From the NCBI GenBank assembly GCA_011330645.1, contig DRQB01000098.1, positions 1 through 5,716 on the forward strand: a stretch of DNA of 5,716 nt, in the 5' to 3' direction. The notes under the pieces were generated by a model. That model was not told the DNA's origin. It did no database searches and saw only the letters and a list, made by a program, of their open reading frames with translations. This document shows positions 1-5,716 of this stretch, one piece after another (within the stretch, counting starts at the first letter, position 1; each line of letters opens with the position of its first letter). Source of the DNA: Campylobacterota bacterium (lineage in GTDB: Bacteria > Campylobacterota > Campylobacteria > Campylobacterales > Sulfurovaceae). Both the position numbers and the translations under genes were made by a program.

Positions 1-1
1 G

Positions 2-727
2 GCAGCAGAGTTACTGGGTGAGAAAGTGGTAAAGTTTAAACACAATGATGTGGAAGATTTACGCCAAAAACTGGAAGCCTACCCTGCAAAAAGGCAAATC
101 ATTGCGGTAGAGGGTGTCTACTCTATGGGTGGAGACTTGTGTGCCAAAGAGATATTTGACTTAGCAGAAGAAAAAAATGCGCTCATGATAGTAGATGAAG
201 CGCATTCAGCTGGGGTACTTGGTGAAAAACTTTTAGGGATATTTGAATATTACAACATTACCATTAACGAACGACATATTAAAATGGGTACACTTGGCAA
301 AGCTTATGGAAGTTATGGGGCTTATATTTTAGCTTCATCACACATAATTTCTTTTTTGGTAAACCGTGGCAAACCCATCATCTACTCTACAGCTCCCTCT
401 GTATTTGATACGGCACTGGCACTTGTCAATATGAAGCATATTCAAAAACATGCAAAAAAGTATAGAAAAAAGATAGACAAACGTCAAGGCATAGCAGAAC
501 AAATGTTAGGAAAGAAGTGCTCTAGTCTCATTGTACCTATTCGTATGTCTGACAATCTCTCAACACAGCAGATGCAGCAAGAACTTATAGAATATGGCTA
601 TCTTGTGGGTGCCATTCGACAACCTACCGTTACCAAACCTATGATGCGCGTTATCTTAAATGCGGGTGTGAGTAAGTCTAAAATCATACATACTTTAGCC
701 ATGATTAGAGAGAATTCGGTACAATAA
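2..727 (+). CDS. bioF: Alpha-oxoamine synthase, probably 8-amino-7-oxononanoate synthase (partial, 5' end outside window)
   Basis: This is a PLP-dependent fold-type I aminotransferase-like enzyme of the alpha-oxoamine synthase family. BioF condenses pimeloyl-ACP/CoA with L-alanine to give 8-amino-7-oxononanoate, an early cytoplasmic step of biotin synthesis. The frame is open to the left edge (it begins AAELLGEKVV), so the GTG at 26 is internal and not a start. About 241 residues are visible against a usual 370-390, so roughly the first 130-150 are missing. Visible family motifs are VEGVYSMGGD, then DEAHSAGVLG (194-223), whose Asp and His contact the PLP ring, then GTLGKAYGSYGAY with the Schiff-base lysine at 299-301, then YSTAPS. 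The C-terminal small domain ends in a normal stop. The next gene starts 16 bases later, so an operon is likely. The family is certain. BioF is preferred over Kbl or other oxoamine synthases because of the Helicobacter-like bioF-pbp1A order, but the substrate is inferred. Confidence 0.8.
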   Translation, partial: AAELLGEKVVKFKHNDVEDLRQKLEAYPAKRQIIAVEGVYSMGGDLCAKEIFDLAEEKNALMIVDEAHSAGVLGEKLLGIFEYYNITINERHIKMGTLGKAYGSYGAYILASSHIISFLVNRGKPIIYSTAPSVFDTALALVNMKHIQKHAKKYRKKIDKRQGIAEQMLGKKCSSLIVPIRMSDNLSTQQMQQELIEYGYLVGAIRQPTVTKPMMRVILNAGVSKSKIIHTLAMIRENSVQ

Positions 728-732
728 ATGAA

Positions 733-737
733 AAAGG
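733..737 (+). promoter_or_regulatory. Ribosome binding site of the PBP1A gene
   Basis: AAAGG lies six bases before the ATG at 744. It decides between that start and the ATG at 728, which directly abuts the upstream stop codon but has no Shine-Dalgarno sequence and ends after seven codons. Confidence 0.7.
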
Positions 738-743
738 TTATAG

Positions 744-2849
744 ATGTTTAATGCCCTTGTCAAAGGCTCTATTATTTTAGCTATCATATTTGCCGTGGCA
801 CTAGGTGCTGCATTTATGTATGCCTATGAAGAAATCTCTTTAGATGCAGATAAACTTATTAATTATAAGCCGGAAATCTCTTCTGTTATTTTAGATAGAA
901 ATGGTGAAAAACTTGCTTATGTGTTTAAAAAACAACACCGTCTTTATGCTCGTTATGATGAAATACCAGGATTTTTAGTCGAGGGTCTTGTGGCGATGGA
1001 AGATACCCGCTTCTTTGAGCATAATGGTGTGAATCCTGATGCTATTTTAAGAGCCATTGTCAAAGATGTCAAAGCAGGTAAGTTTGTTGAGGGTGGAAGT
1101 ACACTTACTCAACAGCTTATCAAAAACAAACTGCTTAGTAATGAAAAGAAGCTCATGCGTAAAGTAAAAGAAGCGATTTTGGCATTGAAGATTGAGCATG
1201 AACTGAGCAAAGAAGAGATACTTGAACGCTATTTGAATGAAATCTCTTACGGTAATAATTATTTTGGTGTAAAAACGGCTGCACAAGGCTACTTTCATAA
1301 AGAGTTAGGGGAACTCACACTCAAAGAATCAGCAATGTTGGTAGGGATTCCCAATGCTCCTAGTTTTTATAATCCGCTACGACATTACAAACGTGCGCTA
1401 AATCGTGCAAATAATGTTCTTTATCGTATGAAGAGTATTGGCTGGGTATCACAGGTAGATTATCTTGAAGCAGTCAAAGAGTCCCCTAAAGTCTATAAGA
1501 CATCACTGACACAGAACATCGCACCCTATATTGTGGATGAAGTGGTAAGACGTTTTAAGGGTAAATTAGGAGATATCCGTACGGGTGGCTATCAAATCTA
1601 TACAACTATAGACATGAAACAGCAAGCCATCGCGAGAGAAGCTGTAAGCTTTGCCTACAAAAAGGCACTCAAAAAGTATCATGAAACTTCTAAAAAGTCA
1701 ACACTCAATGCAGCGTTTGTTGCTGTAGAGAGTAGTACAGGTGATATATTGGCAATGGTGGGTGGGGAAAGTTATAAACGTTCAGCATTTAATCGTGTCA
1801 CCCAATCTAAGCGACAGCCAGGTTCAGCCTTTAAACCTTTTATCTATCAAACAGCACTCGATATGGGTTATAACCCTGCCACACCACTTACAGACCTTGC
1901 CCGTACATTTGAATATACTTATAAAGGGAAGAAAAAGATATGGGCGCCTAAAAATTATGAACGTGATTTTAAAGGATTTATTACTTTGCGTGAGGCATTG
2001 GTGCATTCTAGAAATTTGGCAACCATTAACCTTGTAGCTGATTTGGGAGTCAATACTATTCGTGATAGACTGGCTTTTTTGGATGTGCCTCATATTCCTA
2101 AAGATATGTCTATTGCCTTAGGCAATTTGGGACTCAGTCCACTTAAAATGGCACAGATTTTTTCAGTTTTTGCAAACAAGGGGCATATGATAGCACCTAG
2201 ACTTGTAAGTAAAATCATTGCTAAAGAGGGTGCAGTCATTTATGAGACACGCCCTAAAGAGATAGCAGATTTTACCACACCAGCACAAGCGTATCTTATG
2301 ACAGATATACTCAAAGATGTGGTGAAACGCGGTACAGGTAGGAATGCACGTGTTAAAGGTTTAGAACTTGCAGGAAAGACAGGGACAACAAATAAAAATG
2401 TTGATGCATGGTTTTGTGGATATTCCCCTACGATTGAGGTCATCTCGTGGATAGGAAGAGATAACAATAAACCCATAGGAAAAGGGGCAACAGGTGGAGT
2501 AATGGCTGCTCCTTCCTTTGCATACTATTTTAAAAAGTTACTGAAACTCTATCCTGATACAAAACGTGCATTCGATATACCAAAAGGTGTATTTAAAGGT
2601 GAATATGAAGGTAGGGTTGAACTTTATACAAAAGAGTCTCCTTTACCTTCTGTCAAAAAACCTGTCAATGCATATGCCAAATATCTAGATGAAGACAATC
2701 AGACCATCAGTCCAGAAACAGATACGAGCCTTATGGAGACCATTCATATAGAAGATGATCCTCTAGATACATCAAAAGGTGATGCTTTGCATCCCAAGCG
2801 TAATGTGCCTATCCGCCCTGTCTCGGAAGATAGCGGCGAGCTATTTTAA
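744..2849 (+). CDS. mrcA: Penicillin-binding protein 1A, bifunctional glycosyltransferase/transpeptidase
   Basis: This class A PBP polymerises lipid II into glycan strands and cross-links the peptides on the outer face of the inner membrane. It has 701 residues, and every expected element is present. Residues 5-27 form an N-terminal signal-anchor helix. The GT51 domain spans about 50-225, with EDTRFFEHNG (catalytic Glu86), GGSTLTQQ (117-124), the KEAILALKIE to ILERYLNEISYG block (142-170) and GIPNAPSFYNP. The transpeptidase domain spans about 320-600, with SxxK as SAFK (Ser361 nucleophile, Lys364; codon 1824-1826), SxN as SRN (422-424) and KTG as KTGTT (545-549). The last 70 or so residues are a polar, mostly acidic tail with no domain I recognise. 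The start is supported by AAAGG at 733-737, six bases before the ATG. It follows the bioF-like gene by 16 bases and precedes the antiporter by 30, which suggests one transcript. There is no sign of damage. Confidence 0.96.
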   Translation: MFNALVKGSIILAIIFAVALGAAFMYAYEEISLDADKLINYKPEISSVILDRNGEKLAYVFKKQHRLYARYDEIPGFLVEGLVAMEDTRFFEHNGVNPDAILRAIVKDVKAGKFVEGGSTLTQQLIKNKLLSNEKKLMRKVKEAILALKIEHELSKEEILERYLNEISYGNNYFGVKTAAQGYFHKELGELTLKESAMLVGIPNAPSFYNPLRHYKRALNRANNVLYRMKSIGWVSQVDYLEAVKESPKVYKTSLTQNIAPYIVDEVVRRFKGKLGDIRTGGYQIYTTIDMKQQAIAREAVSFAYKKALKKYHETSKKSTLNAAFVAVESSTGDILAMVGGESYKRSAFNRVTQSKRQPGSAFKPFIYQTALDMGYNPATPLTDLARTFEYTYKGKKKIWAPKNYERDFKGFITLREALVHSRNLATINLVADLGVNTIRDRLAFLDVPHIPKDMSIALGNLGLSPLKMAQIFSVFANKGHMIAPRLVSKIIAKEGAVIYETRPKEIADFTTPAQAYLMTDILKDVVKRGTGRNARVKGLELAGKTGTTNKNVDAWFCGYSPTIEVISWIGRDNNKPIGKGATGGVMAAPSFAYYFKKLLKLYPDTKRAFDIPKGVFKGEYEGRVELYTKESPLPSVKKPVNAYAKYLDEDNQTISPETDTSLMETIHIEDDPLDTSKGDALHPKRNVPIRPVSEDSGELF

Positions 2850-2879
2850 TAGGACACTTATTTTATTTAAAGGAAATCG

Positions 2880-4184
2880 ATGCATAGTTTTGCACCAGAA
2901 ATAATACTCATTACCATCTTAAGTTTAGTGATACTCTCAGATGCCCTTGCCAATAGGTTAAAGGTACCTTCTGTATTTATATTACTGATAGGTTCATACC
3001 TTATTTATACCTACTTTAGAGCAGCTGTTCCTATTGACTTGGCAGCAAATTTTTCAACGATTATACTGTTTTGTATTCCTCTTATTTTTATGGGAGATGC
3101 CTTGCATCTACACTTTTCAGACATCAAGAAGCATGCTTGGAGTATCTTTTACTTAGCCGTTGTGGCGGTAGCACTGTCCATTACTGTGGGTGCGAGTCTT
3201 TCGTATTTTAACGTTTATGAAGGCTTAAGCTTGGGTGCCTATGTGGCACTCTTTGCCATCAACATGGCAACAGATGCAGTCTCTGTACAGTCAGTACTTT
3301 CACGTTTTAAAGGTATAAATCATGATATTAAAGTACTCATTGAAGGAGAGTCATTGGGGAATGATGCTACCGCCGTCATCGCTTTTTTCTTCATAGGTTT
3401 GCCTTGGATGATGTCTGGGCATATTGATGCAGGACATGCTGCGATGGATGCGATACGTGTGTTTGCAGTAAGCACTGTGGTTGGTTTAGCTCTAGGGTTT
3501 GGTTTTTATATGCTCATGAAACTTTTTTCAAACAAAAGAGGGGAGCTTTTTGCTTTTATCGTTGAAGCATATGTTGCGTATGTTCTGGCAGAAGAGATGC
3601 ATGTAAGTGGGATACTCACACTCATTGTAGCTATTGTAGCAACCAAGGCTTGGATAGACTCAGATTTAGACCAAAGTACTGTAAAAAAGACAAAAAGTTT
3701 TATGCGCTCTCTACGCTTAGGAGGGATAGAATCAACCACATATGAAAGATTAGAGTACATCTATGAAATGGCAAAAGAGTTTGGATATATCGCAGCGGTG
3801 ATGATATTCTTTGTATTGGCAGAGATGGTGGACTTCCATTTATTATGGGAATATAAAACGGAAATCCTGATTATGTTTGTAGCTACCACACTGATACGTG
3901 CTGTCTCCATGGCAAAGTTTATGTATTTTGGCAATGTCAAGGCACTTACGTCTATTAAGCCTGTTGGTGTGGAGGGGTGGTTTATCTTGACTTTTTCAGG
4001 GATGAAAGGGGCACTCTCTATTATCTTGGTACACATGATACCAGACAGCTTCTCACATAAAGAGATGTTTGAAGCCGTGACGATTGGTGTAGTTGTTTTA
4101 TCTATTTTTGTTTATGGAACAACACTATGGACGTATTTTACGTTTTTTAAGAAAGAGGAAGAGAAGAGTATTTTTAAGAAATAG
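2880..4184 (+). CDS. Cation:proton antiporter, CPA1 (NhaP-like) family
   Basis: This inner-membrane antiporter exchanges external H+ for internal Na+ (or K+) and so serves pH and sodium homeostasis. The 434 residues are hydrophobic almost throughout, with about 12-13 likely membrane segments (for example 6-22, 30-46, 59-75, 87-107, 190-215, 301-318, 365-387, 398-422). CPA1 signatures are clear: NMATDAVSVQSVL (128-140) on the first crossed helix, and EGESLGNDATAV (155-166) holding the Asn161-Asp162 pair that in this family forms the ion and proton site. Towards the end, IRAVSMAKF and FSGMKGALSI (372-381) correspond to the usual RG motif (G-x-R-G-A). The protein ends in a short lysine- and glutamate-rich tail without the RCK/TrkA-type regulatory domain seen in some relatives. 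The ATG is supported by AAAGGA at 2869-2874, five bases upstream. It is the last gene of the + strand run. Ion preference cannot be read from the sequence, so I give no gene symbol. Confidence 0.92.
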   Translation: MHSFAPEIILITILSLVILSDALANRLKVPSVFILLIGSYLIYTYFRAAVPIDLAANFSTIILFCIPLIFMGDALHLHFSDIKKHAWSIFYLAVVAVALSITVGASLSYFNVYEGLSLGAYVALFAINMATDAVSVQSVLSRFKGINHDIKVLIEGESLGNDATAVIAFFFIGLPWMMSGHIDAGHAAMDAIRVFAVSTVVGLALGFGFYMLMKLFSNKRGELFAFIVEAYVAYVLAEEMHVSGILTLIVAIVATKAWIDSDLDQSTVKKTKSFMRSLRLGGIESTTYERLEYIYEMAKEFGYIAAVMIFFVLAEMVDFHLLWEYKTEILIMFVATTLIRAVSMAKFMYFGNVKALTSIKPVGVEGWFILTFSGMKGALSIILVHMIPDSFSHKEMFEAVTIGVVVLSIFVYGTTLWTYFTFFKKEEEKSIFKK

Positions 4185-4220
4185 CTATCAGAAATTTAGT
4201 TATTTTTAAAAATCTGACAG
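4185..4220. repeat. Inverted repeat in the convergent gap, possible bidirectional terminator element
   Basis: CTATCAGA at 4185-4192 faces TCTGACAG at 4213-4220 around a 20-base AT-rich interior containing the palindrome TTTTTAAAAA (4203-4212). In - strand RNA all eight pairs form, one as G-U; in + strand RNA one is an A-C mismatch. The element begins at the base after the antiporter stop. There is no clean U-tract on either strand, so termination is inferred from position between convergent genes. Confidence 0.4.
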
Positions 4221-4222
4221 GA

Positions 4223-4246
4223 GTCCAACAGTAGGAGCTGTTGAAC
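4223..4246 (-). terminator. Hairpin downstream of the lipoprotein operon, possible terminator
   Basis: GTCCAACAG (4223-4231) pairs with CTGTTGAAC (4238-4246) across a six-base loop. In - strand RNA the stem is nine pairs with one G-U; in + strand RNA a C-A mismatch breaks it to six inner pairs. It lies 18 bases past the stop of the downstream lipoprotein gene. The - strand then reads through nine bases before a run of five T (complement of 4208-4212), so it is a weak rho-independent terminator at best. Confidence 0.4.
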
Positions 4247-4263
4247 AAGTAAAAAAGAGTCTT

Positions 4264-4716
4264 TTATAAAATACTAGGGCACATTTGATGTACATCTGTT
4301 GCCCATTCAACCACAATGGTATTTATCGTACTTGAATAGTACCCACTGTATGTACTGAGTTTAGTATGCGTATTATCTACTTTTTCTATTTTTATGTAAG
4401 GTAGCAATACAGGTGTTTTATTGGAACTAAAAATTCCATCTTGCATTTGACGTGTACAAGAGATTTCGAATTTTGTATGTGTGTTTGTATGTACTTTGCA
4501 GGAACCATGAACATTATACATAGTTGAGAAACATCGTGAAGTATTTGCAAGAATATGACGTTTTACATCTTTGAATTTTGCTTTTACTACAGTTGTATCA
4601 AAATCATTAGACTTCATATTTGCTTTAAGCTCGTTTATGTTTTTATAGTAAGTGCATCCCCCAAAGAGGAATGAGAGCACGACTAAAAGAACAAGTTTAT
4701 GATATATTTTAGTCAT
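4264..4716 (-). CDS. Small predicted lipoprotein of unknown function (downstream gene of pair)
   Basis: I do not recognise a family. From the ATG at 4716 the protein has 150 residues: a short basic n-region (MTKIYHK), a hydrophobic stretch, and the lipobox LFGGC with the lipid-carrying cysteine at residue 21. The mature part has four further cysteines (62, 73, 87, 146), enough for two disulfides, which suits a periplasm-facing lipoprotein. The body looks beta-rich and ends in VVEWATDVHQMCPSIL. No other membrane segment is seen. An ATG at 4743 in the same frame would add nine residues and overlap the upstream gene by 23 bases. I prefer 4716 because it gives a normal signal peptide and lies four bases after the upstream stop, which fits coupled translation. 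Neither start has a strong Shine-Dalgarno sequence. The lipoprotein call is firm; any role beyond an envelope protein is open. Confidence 0.72.
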   Translation of the reverse strand: MTKIYHKLVLLVVLSFLFGGCTYYKNINELKANMKSNDFDTTVVKAKFKDVKRHILANTSRCFSTMYNVHGSCKVHTNTHTKFEISCTRQMQDGIFSSNKTPVLLPYIKIEKVDNTHTKLSTYSGYYSSTINTIVVEWATDVHQMCPSIL

Positions 4717-4720
4717 TGAT

Positions 4721-5233
4721 TTATTTACACTCTTTTGTTTCATTAAAACTAAAGAGTCTAGAACGAGGTACTGCTACTCTTCTGTTTCCTCTTTTCTCAT
4801 AGACAGAAAAGTCACTTACTGATCTAAATAGGCTGACACTTTTCTTTTTATATACGATTACATAATGTCTATGTTTTGCTGGACGCAGTACAAGTTGAGA
4901 GTATTCAGTAAAGGTGGATTGTCCACTTTGTACCTTGTAGTTTACGTTAAATAAGAGCGGTCTTTCTGCTTGCACTTTTGCCACTCTACTAGGTGTATCA
5001 CTATCTGTTTCAATGATACCAAGTGATGATTTAGAAAAATCACATGATGTCTTACGAAGCATTTTATAATCATACAAGAAGGCATAATAATCATCTGTAA
5101 ACAGCAGTGTTTTACTTTCTGGTACAAGTTGCACCGTTGCATAATTATTGGTTTTTACATCGACATATGATTTTGTAAAACACCCTGAGAGCATAAATGC
5201 ACTTATCCCCGCGAATAGTAATTTTTTTATCAA
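4721..5233 (-). CDS. Small predicted lipoprotein of unknown function (first gene of pair), TTG start
   Basis: I do not recognise a family. Starting from TTG at 5233 there are 170 residues. The signal peptide is MIKKLLFAGISAFMLSG, followed by cysteine 18 (lipobox MLSGC). Two more cysteines lie at 64 and 169, the latter one residue from the C-terminus, so a disulfide tying the end back to the body is possible. The mature domain (about 30-135) has alternating hydrophobic residues, such as YATVQLV, LLFNVNYKV and HYVIVYKKK, which suggests an all-beta fold. The tail (about 136-170) is rich in Arg and Ser. The frame stays open upstream to another TTG at 5260, but that lies upstream of the likely transcription start, whereas 5233 has an ideal ribosome binding site. 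The second lipoprotein gene follows four bases after the stop, so the two form an operon and may act together in the envelope. Confidence 0.75.
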   Translation of the reverse strand: MIKKLLFAGISAFMLSGCFTKSYVDVKTNNYATVQLVPESKTLLFTDDYYAFLYDYKMLRKTSCDFSKSSLGIIETDSDTPSRVAKVQAERPLLFNVNYKVQSGQSTFTEYSQLVLRPAKHRHYVIVYKKKSVSLFRSVSDFSVYEKRGNRRVAVPRSRLFSFNETKECK

Positions 5234-5239
5234 TTTTTT

Positions 5240-5246
5240 TCCTTTT
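5240..5246 (-). promoter_or_regulatory. Ribosome binding site deciding the TTG start at 5233
   Basis: The - strand reads AAAAGGA here, with six bases between AGGA and the TTG at 5233. This is the only strong Shine-Dalgarno match near the beginning of the gene and fixes the start nine codons inside the longest open frame. Confidence 0.75.
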
Positions 5247-5253
5247 AATTTTG

Positions 5254-5292
5254 ATGTCAAATTATAGTAAAATAAATGTCAAAAATGTCAAA
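5254..5292 (-). repeat. Three direct copies of TTTGACAT around the promoter
   Basis: On the - strand TTTGACAT occurs at 5292-5285, 5283-5276 and 5261-5254, with start-to-start spacings of 9 and 22 bases. The outer copies bracket the promoter and the last overlaps the expected transcription start. The copies could be operator half-sites, or simply the -35 sequence recurring in AT-rich DNA. Confidence 0.45.
5261..5291 (-). promoter_or_regulatory. Sigma-70 type promoter of the lipoprotein operon
   Basis: On the - strand a perfect TATAAT -10 (5266 down to 5261) is preceded by TTGACA (5291 to 5286) with a 19-base spacer, longer than ideal. A second TTGACA (5282 to 5277) lies only 10 bases from the -10 and cannot serve as its -35. 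In Campylobacterota the -10 matters most and -35 boxes are often poor, so the TATAAT is the stronger evidence. Transcription should begin near 5252-5255, giving a leader of about 20 bases. Confidence 0.65.
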
Positions 5293-5325
5293 GAATATGG
5301 GTTTTAAAGGGGGAGGATAAAAAGT

Positions 5326-5359
5326 GTTACAAAAAGTGGTTTCGAGCCGAAGCTCGAAA
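5326..5359 (-). terminator. Rho-independent terminator of glnA with C(UUCG)G loop
   Basis: TTTCGAGC and GCTCGAAA (arms 5340-5347 and 5352-5359) form a perfect eight-pair stem. In - strand RNA the loop is UUCG closed by C-G, an exceptionally stable tetraloop. It is followed by CCAC and a run of five T (complement of 5331-5335), with a second T run at 5319-5323. It begins five bases after the glnA stop, so it should end the glnA transcript before the lipoprotein promoter. Confidence 0.85.
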
Positions 5360-5364
5360 GGGTT

Positions 5365-5716
5365 TTAGCAAGAGTAAGTAGTGATGTACTCGTGTGCTGT
5401 TGGGCGACCTTCAACTGGTACAACGTGTCTGTCGAACATGTAGCTTACATATTCCATAACATAATCAGAACTCATGATAGGTGCTAGGAAGTCATGGTCT
5501 TTTTCAAGTCCTTCTAGCGCATCTCTAAATGAATTTGGAAGTTCAGGAATTTTTCTCTCAGCAATCTCTTCTCTTGTAAGCTCAAATAAGTCTTCGTTAA
5601 ATGGACCTACTAAATCATAACCACCATTTTTGATACCATCAAGACCTGCAATCATAAGTACTGCAAACGCAAGGTAAGGACAAGCAGTAGAATCTGGGAA
5701 ACGTGTCTCAATTCTA
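5365..5716 (-). CDS. glnA: Type I glutamine synthetase, C-terminal part (5' end outside window)
   Basis: Glutamine synthetase makes glutamine from glutamate, ammonia and ATP and is the main ammonium-assimilating enzyme. It is a cytoplasmic dodecamer. The frame is open to the right edge; the 116 visible residues are about the last quarter of a roughly 470-residue protein. They begin RIETRFPDSTACPYLAF, the conserved substrate-binding block, then LMIAGLDGIKNGG, then NEDLFELTREE. E. coli has NLYDLPPEE in that last position, where the tyrosine is adenylylated by GlnE; here it is phenylalanine (codon 5584-5586). A cysteine also stands in STACPYL where many homologues have Asn (ANPYL). The C-terminus is HEYITTYSC, comparable with FELYYSV in E. 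coli. The methionine at 5655 is internal, not a start. The gene ends before its own terminator, so it is transcribed apart from the lipoprotein genes. Confidence 0.95.
   Translation of the reverse strand, partial: RIETRFPDSTACPYLAFAVLMIAGLDGIKNGGYDLVGPFNEDLFELTREEIAERKIPELPNSFRDALEGLEKDHDFLAPIMSSDYVMEYVSYMFDRHVVPVEGRPTAHEYITTYSC

Noticed and set aside
728..751. Seven-codon frame (MKKVIDV) starting right after the bioF stop and overlapping the PBP1A start
   Set aside because: It has no ribosome binding site of its own, and the AAAGG inside it is better explained as serving the ATG at 744. Too short to support as a gene or leader peptide.
1824..2093. Antisense open frames inside the PBP1A gene (also 1047-1298 and 2240-2476, - strand)
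   Set aside because: They lie opposite a fully motif-supported gene, have no ribosome binding site or family features, and read as compositional shadows.
3506..4036. Two antisense open frames inside the antiporter gene
   Set aside because: The + strand frame carries the conserved CPA1 motifs throughout; the opposite frames have no signals of their own.
4253..4265. Palindrome AAAAGAGTCTTTT near the end of the downstream lipoprotein gene
   Set aside because: The arms are separated by one base, so no RNA hairpin can form. It is AT-rich and partly inside the stop region, so probably chance.
5261..5282. TTGACA at 5277-5282 as -35 partner of the TATAAT
   Set aside because: The spacer would be 10 bases, far too short. 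The copy at 5286-5291 with a 19-base spacer is the plausible partner.
1..5716. CRISPR array, tRNA/rRNA, insertion sequence or phage remnant
   Set aside because: No regularly spaced repeats, no cloverleaf or rRNA-like segments, and no transposase or integrase frames. Nearly all of the window is accounted for by housekeeping genes and short gaps.

Overview
The window looks like ordinary chromosomal DNA from a Campylobacterota (epsilonproteobacterial) organism, of the general Sulfurovum/Sulfurimonas/Helicobacter kind. The DNA is AT-rich. A bioF-like gene runs straight into a class A penicillin-binding protein gene, a pairing I recall from Helicobacter. The glutamine synthetase C-terminus has the form I associate with this phylum. 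The assignment rests on protein character and synteny, not on a search.

Left part, + strand (1-4184). Three genes lie head to tail with short gaps of 16 and 30 bases. They are the C-terminal two thirds of a PLP-dependent alpha-oxoamine synthase (probably BioF, biotin pathway), a complete bifunctional penicillin-binding protein 1A (glycosyltransferase plus transpeptidase), and a complete CPA1-family Na+/H+ antiporter. No terminator or convincing promoter is visible between them, so they are probably co-transcribed. Their products serve biotin synthesis, wall synthesis and cation/pH homeostasis, so the grouping may be positional rather than functional.

Middle part (4185-5340). A short convergent gap holds two adjacent inverted repeats. 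Beyond it, on the - strand, is a two-gene operon for small predicted lipoproteins that I do not recognise. Each has a clear lipobox. The upstream gene has a well-formed promoter (-10 TATAAT) and a strong ribosome binding site in front of a TTG start at 5233. Three copies of TTTGACAT sit around this promoter.

Right part, - strand (5326-5716). This is the C-terminal end of type I glutamine synthetase (GlnA), cut by the window edge, followed by a rho-independent terminator whose hairpin has a C(UUCG)G loop. The residue that is the adenylylated tyrosine in enterobacterial GlnA is phenylalanine here, so this enzyme should not be controlled by GlnE-type adenylylation.

I found no mobile element, CRISPR array, tRNA or rRNA, and nothing that clearly amounts to a new system. 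The least explained parts are the lipoprotein pair and its promoter region.
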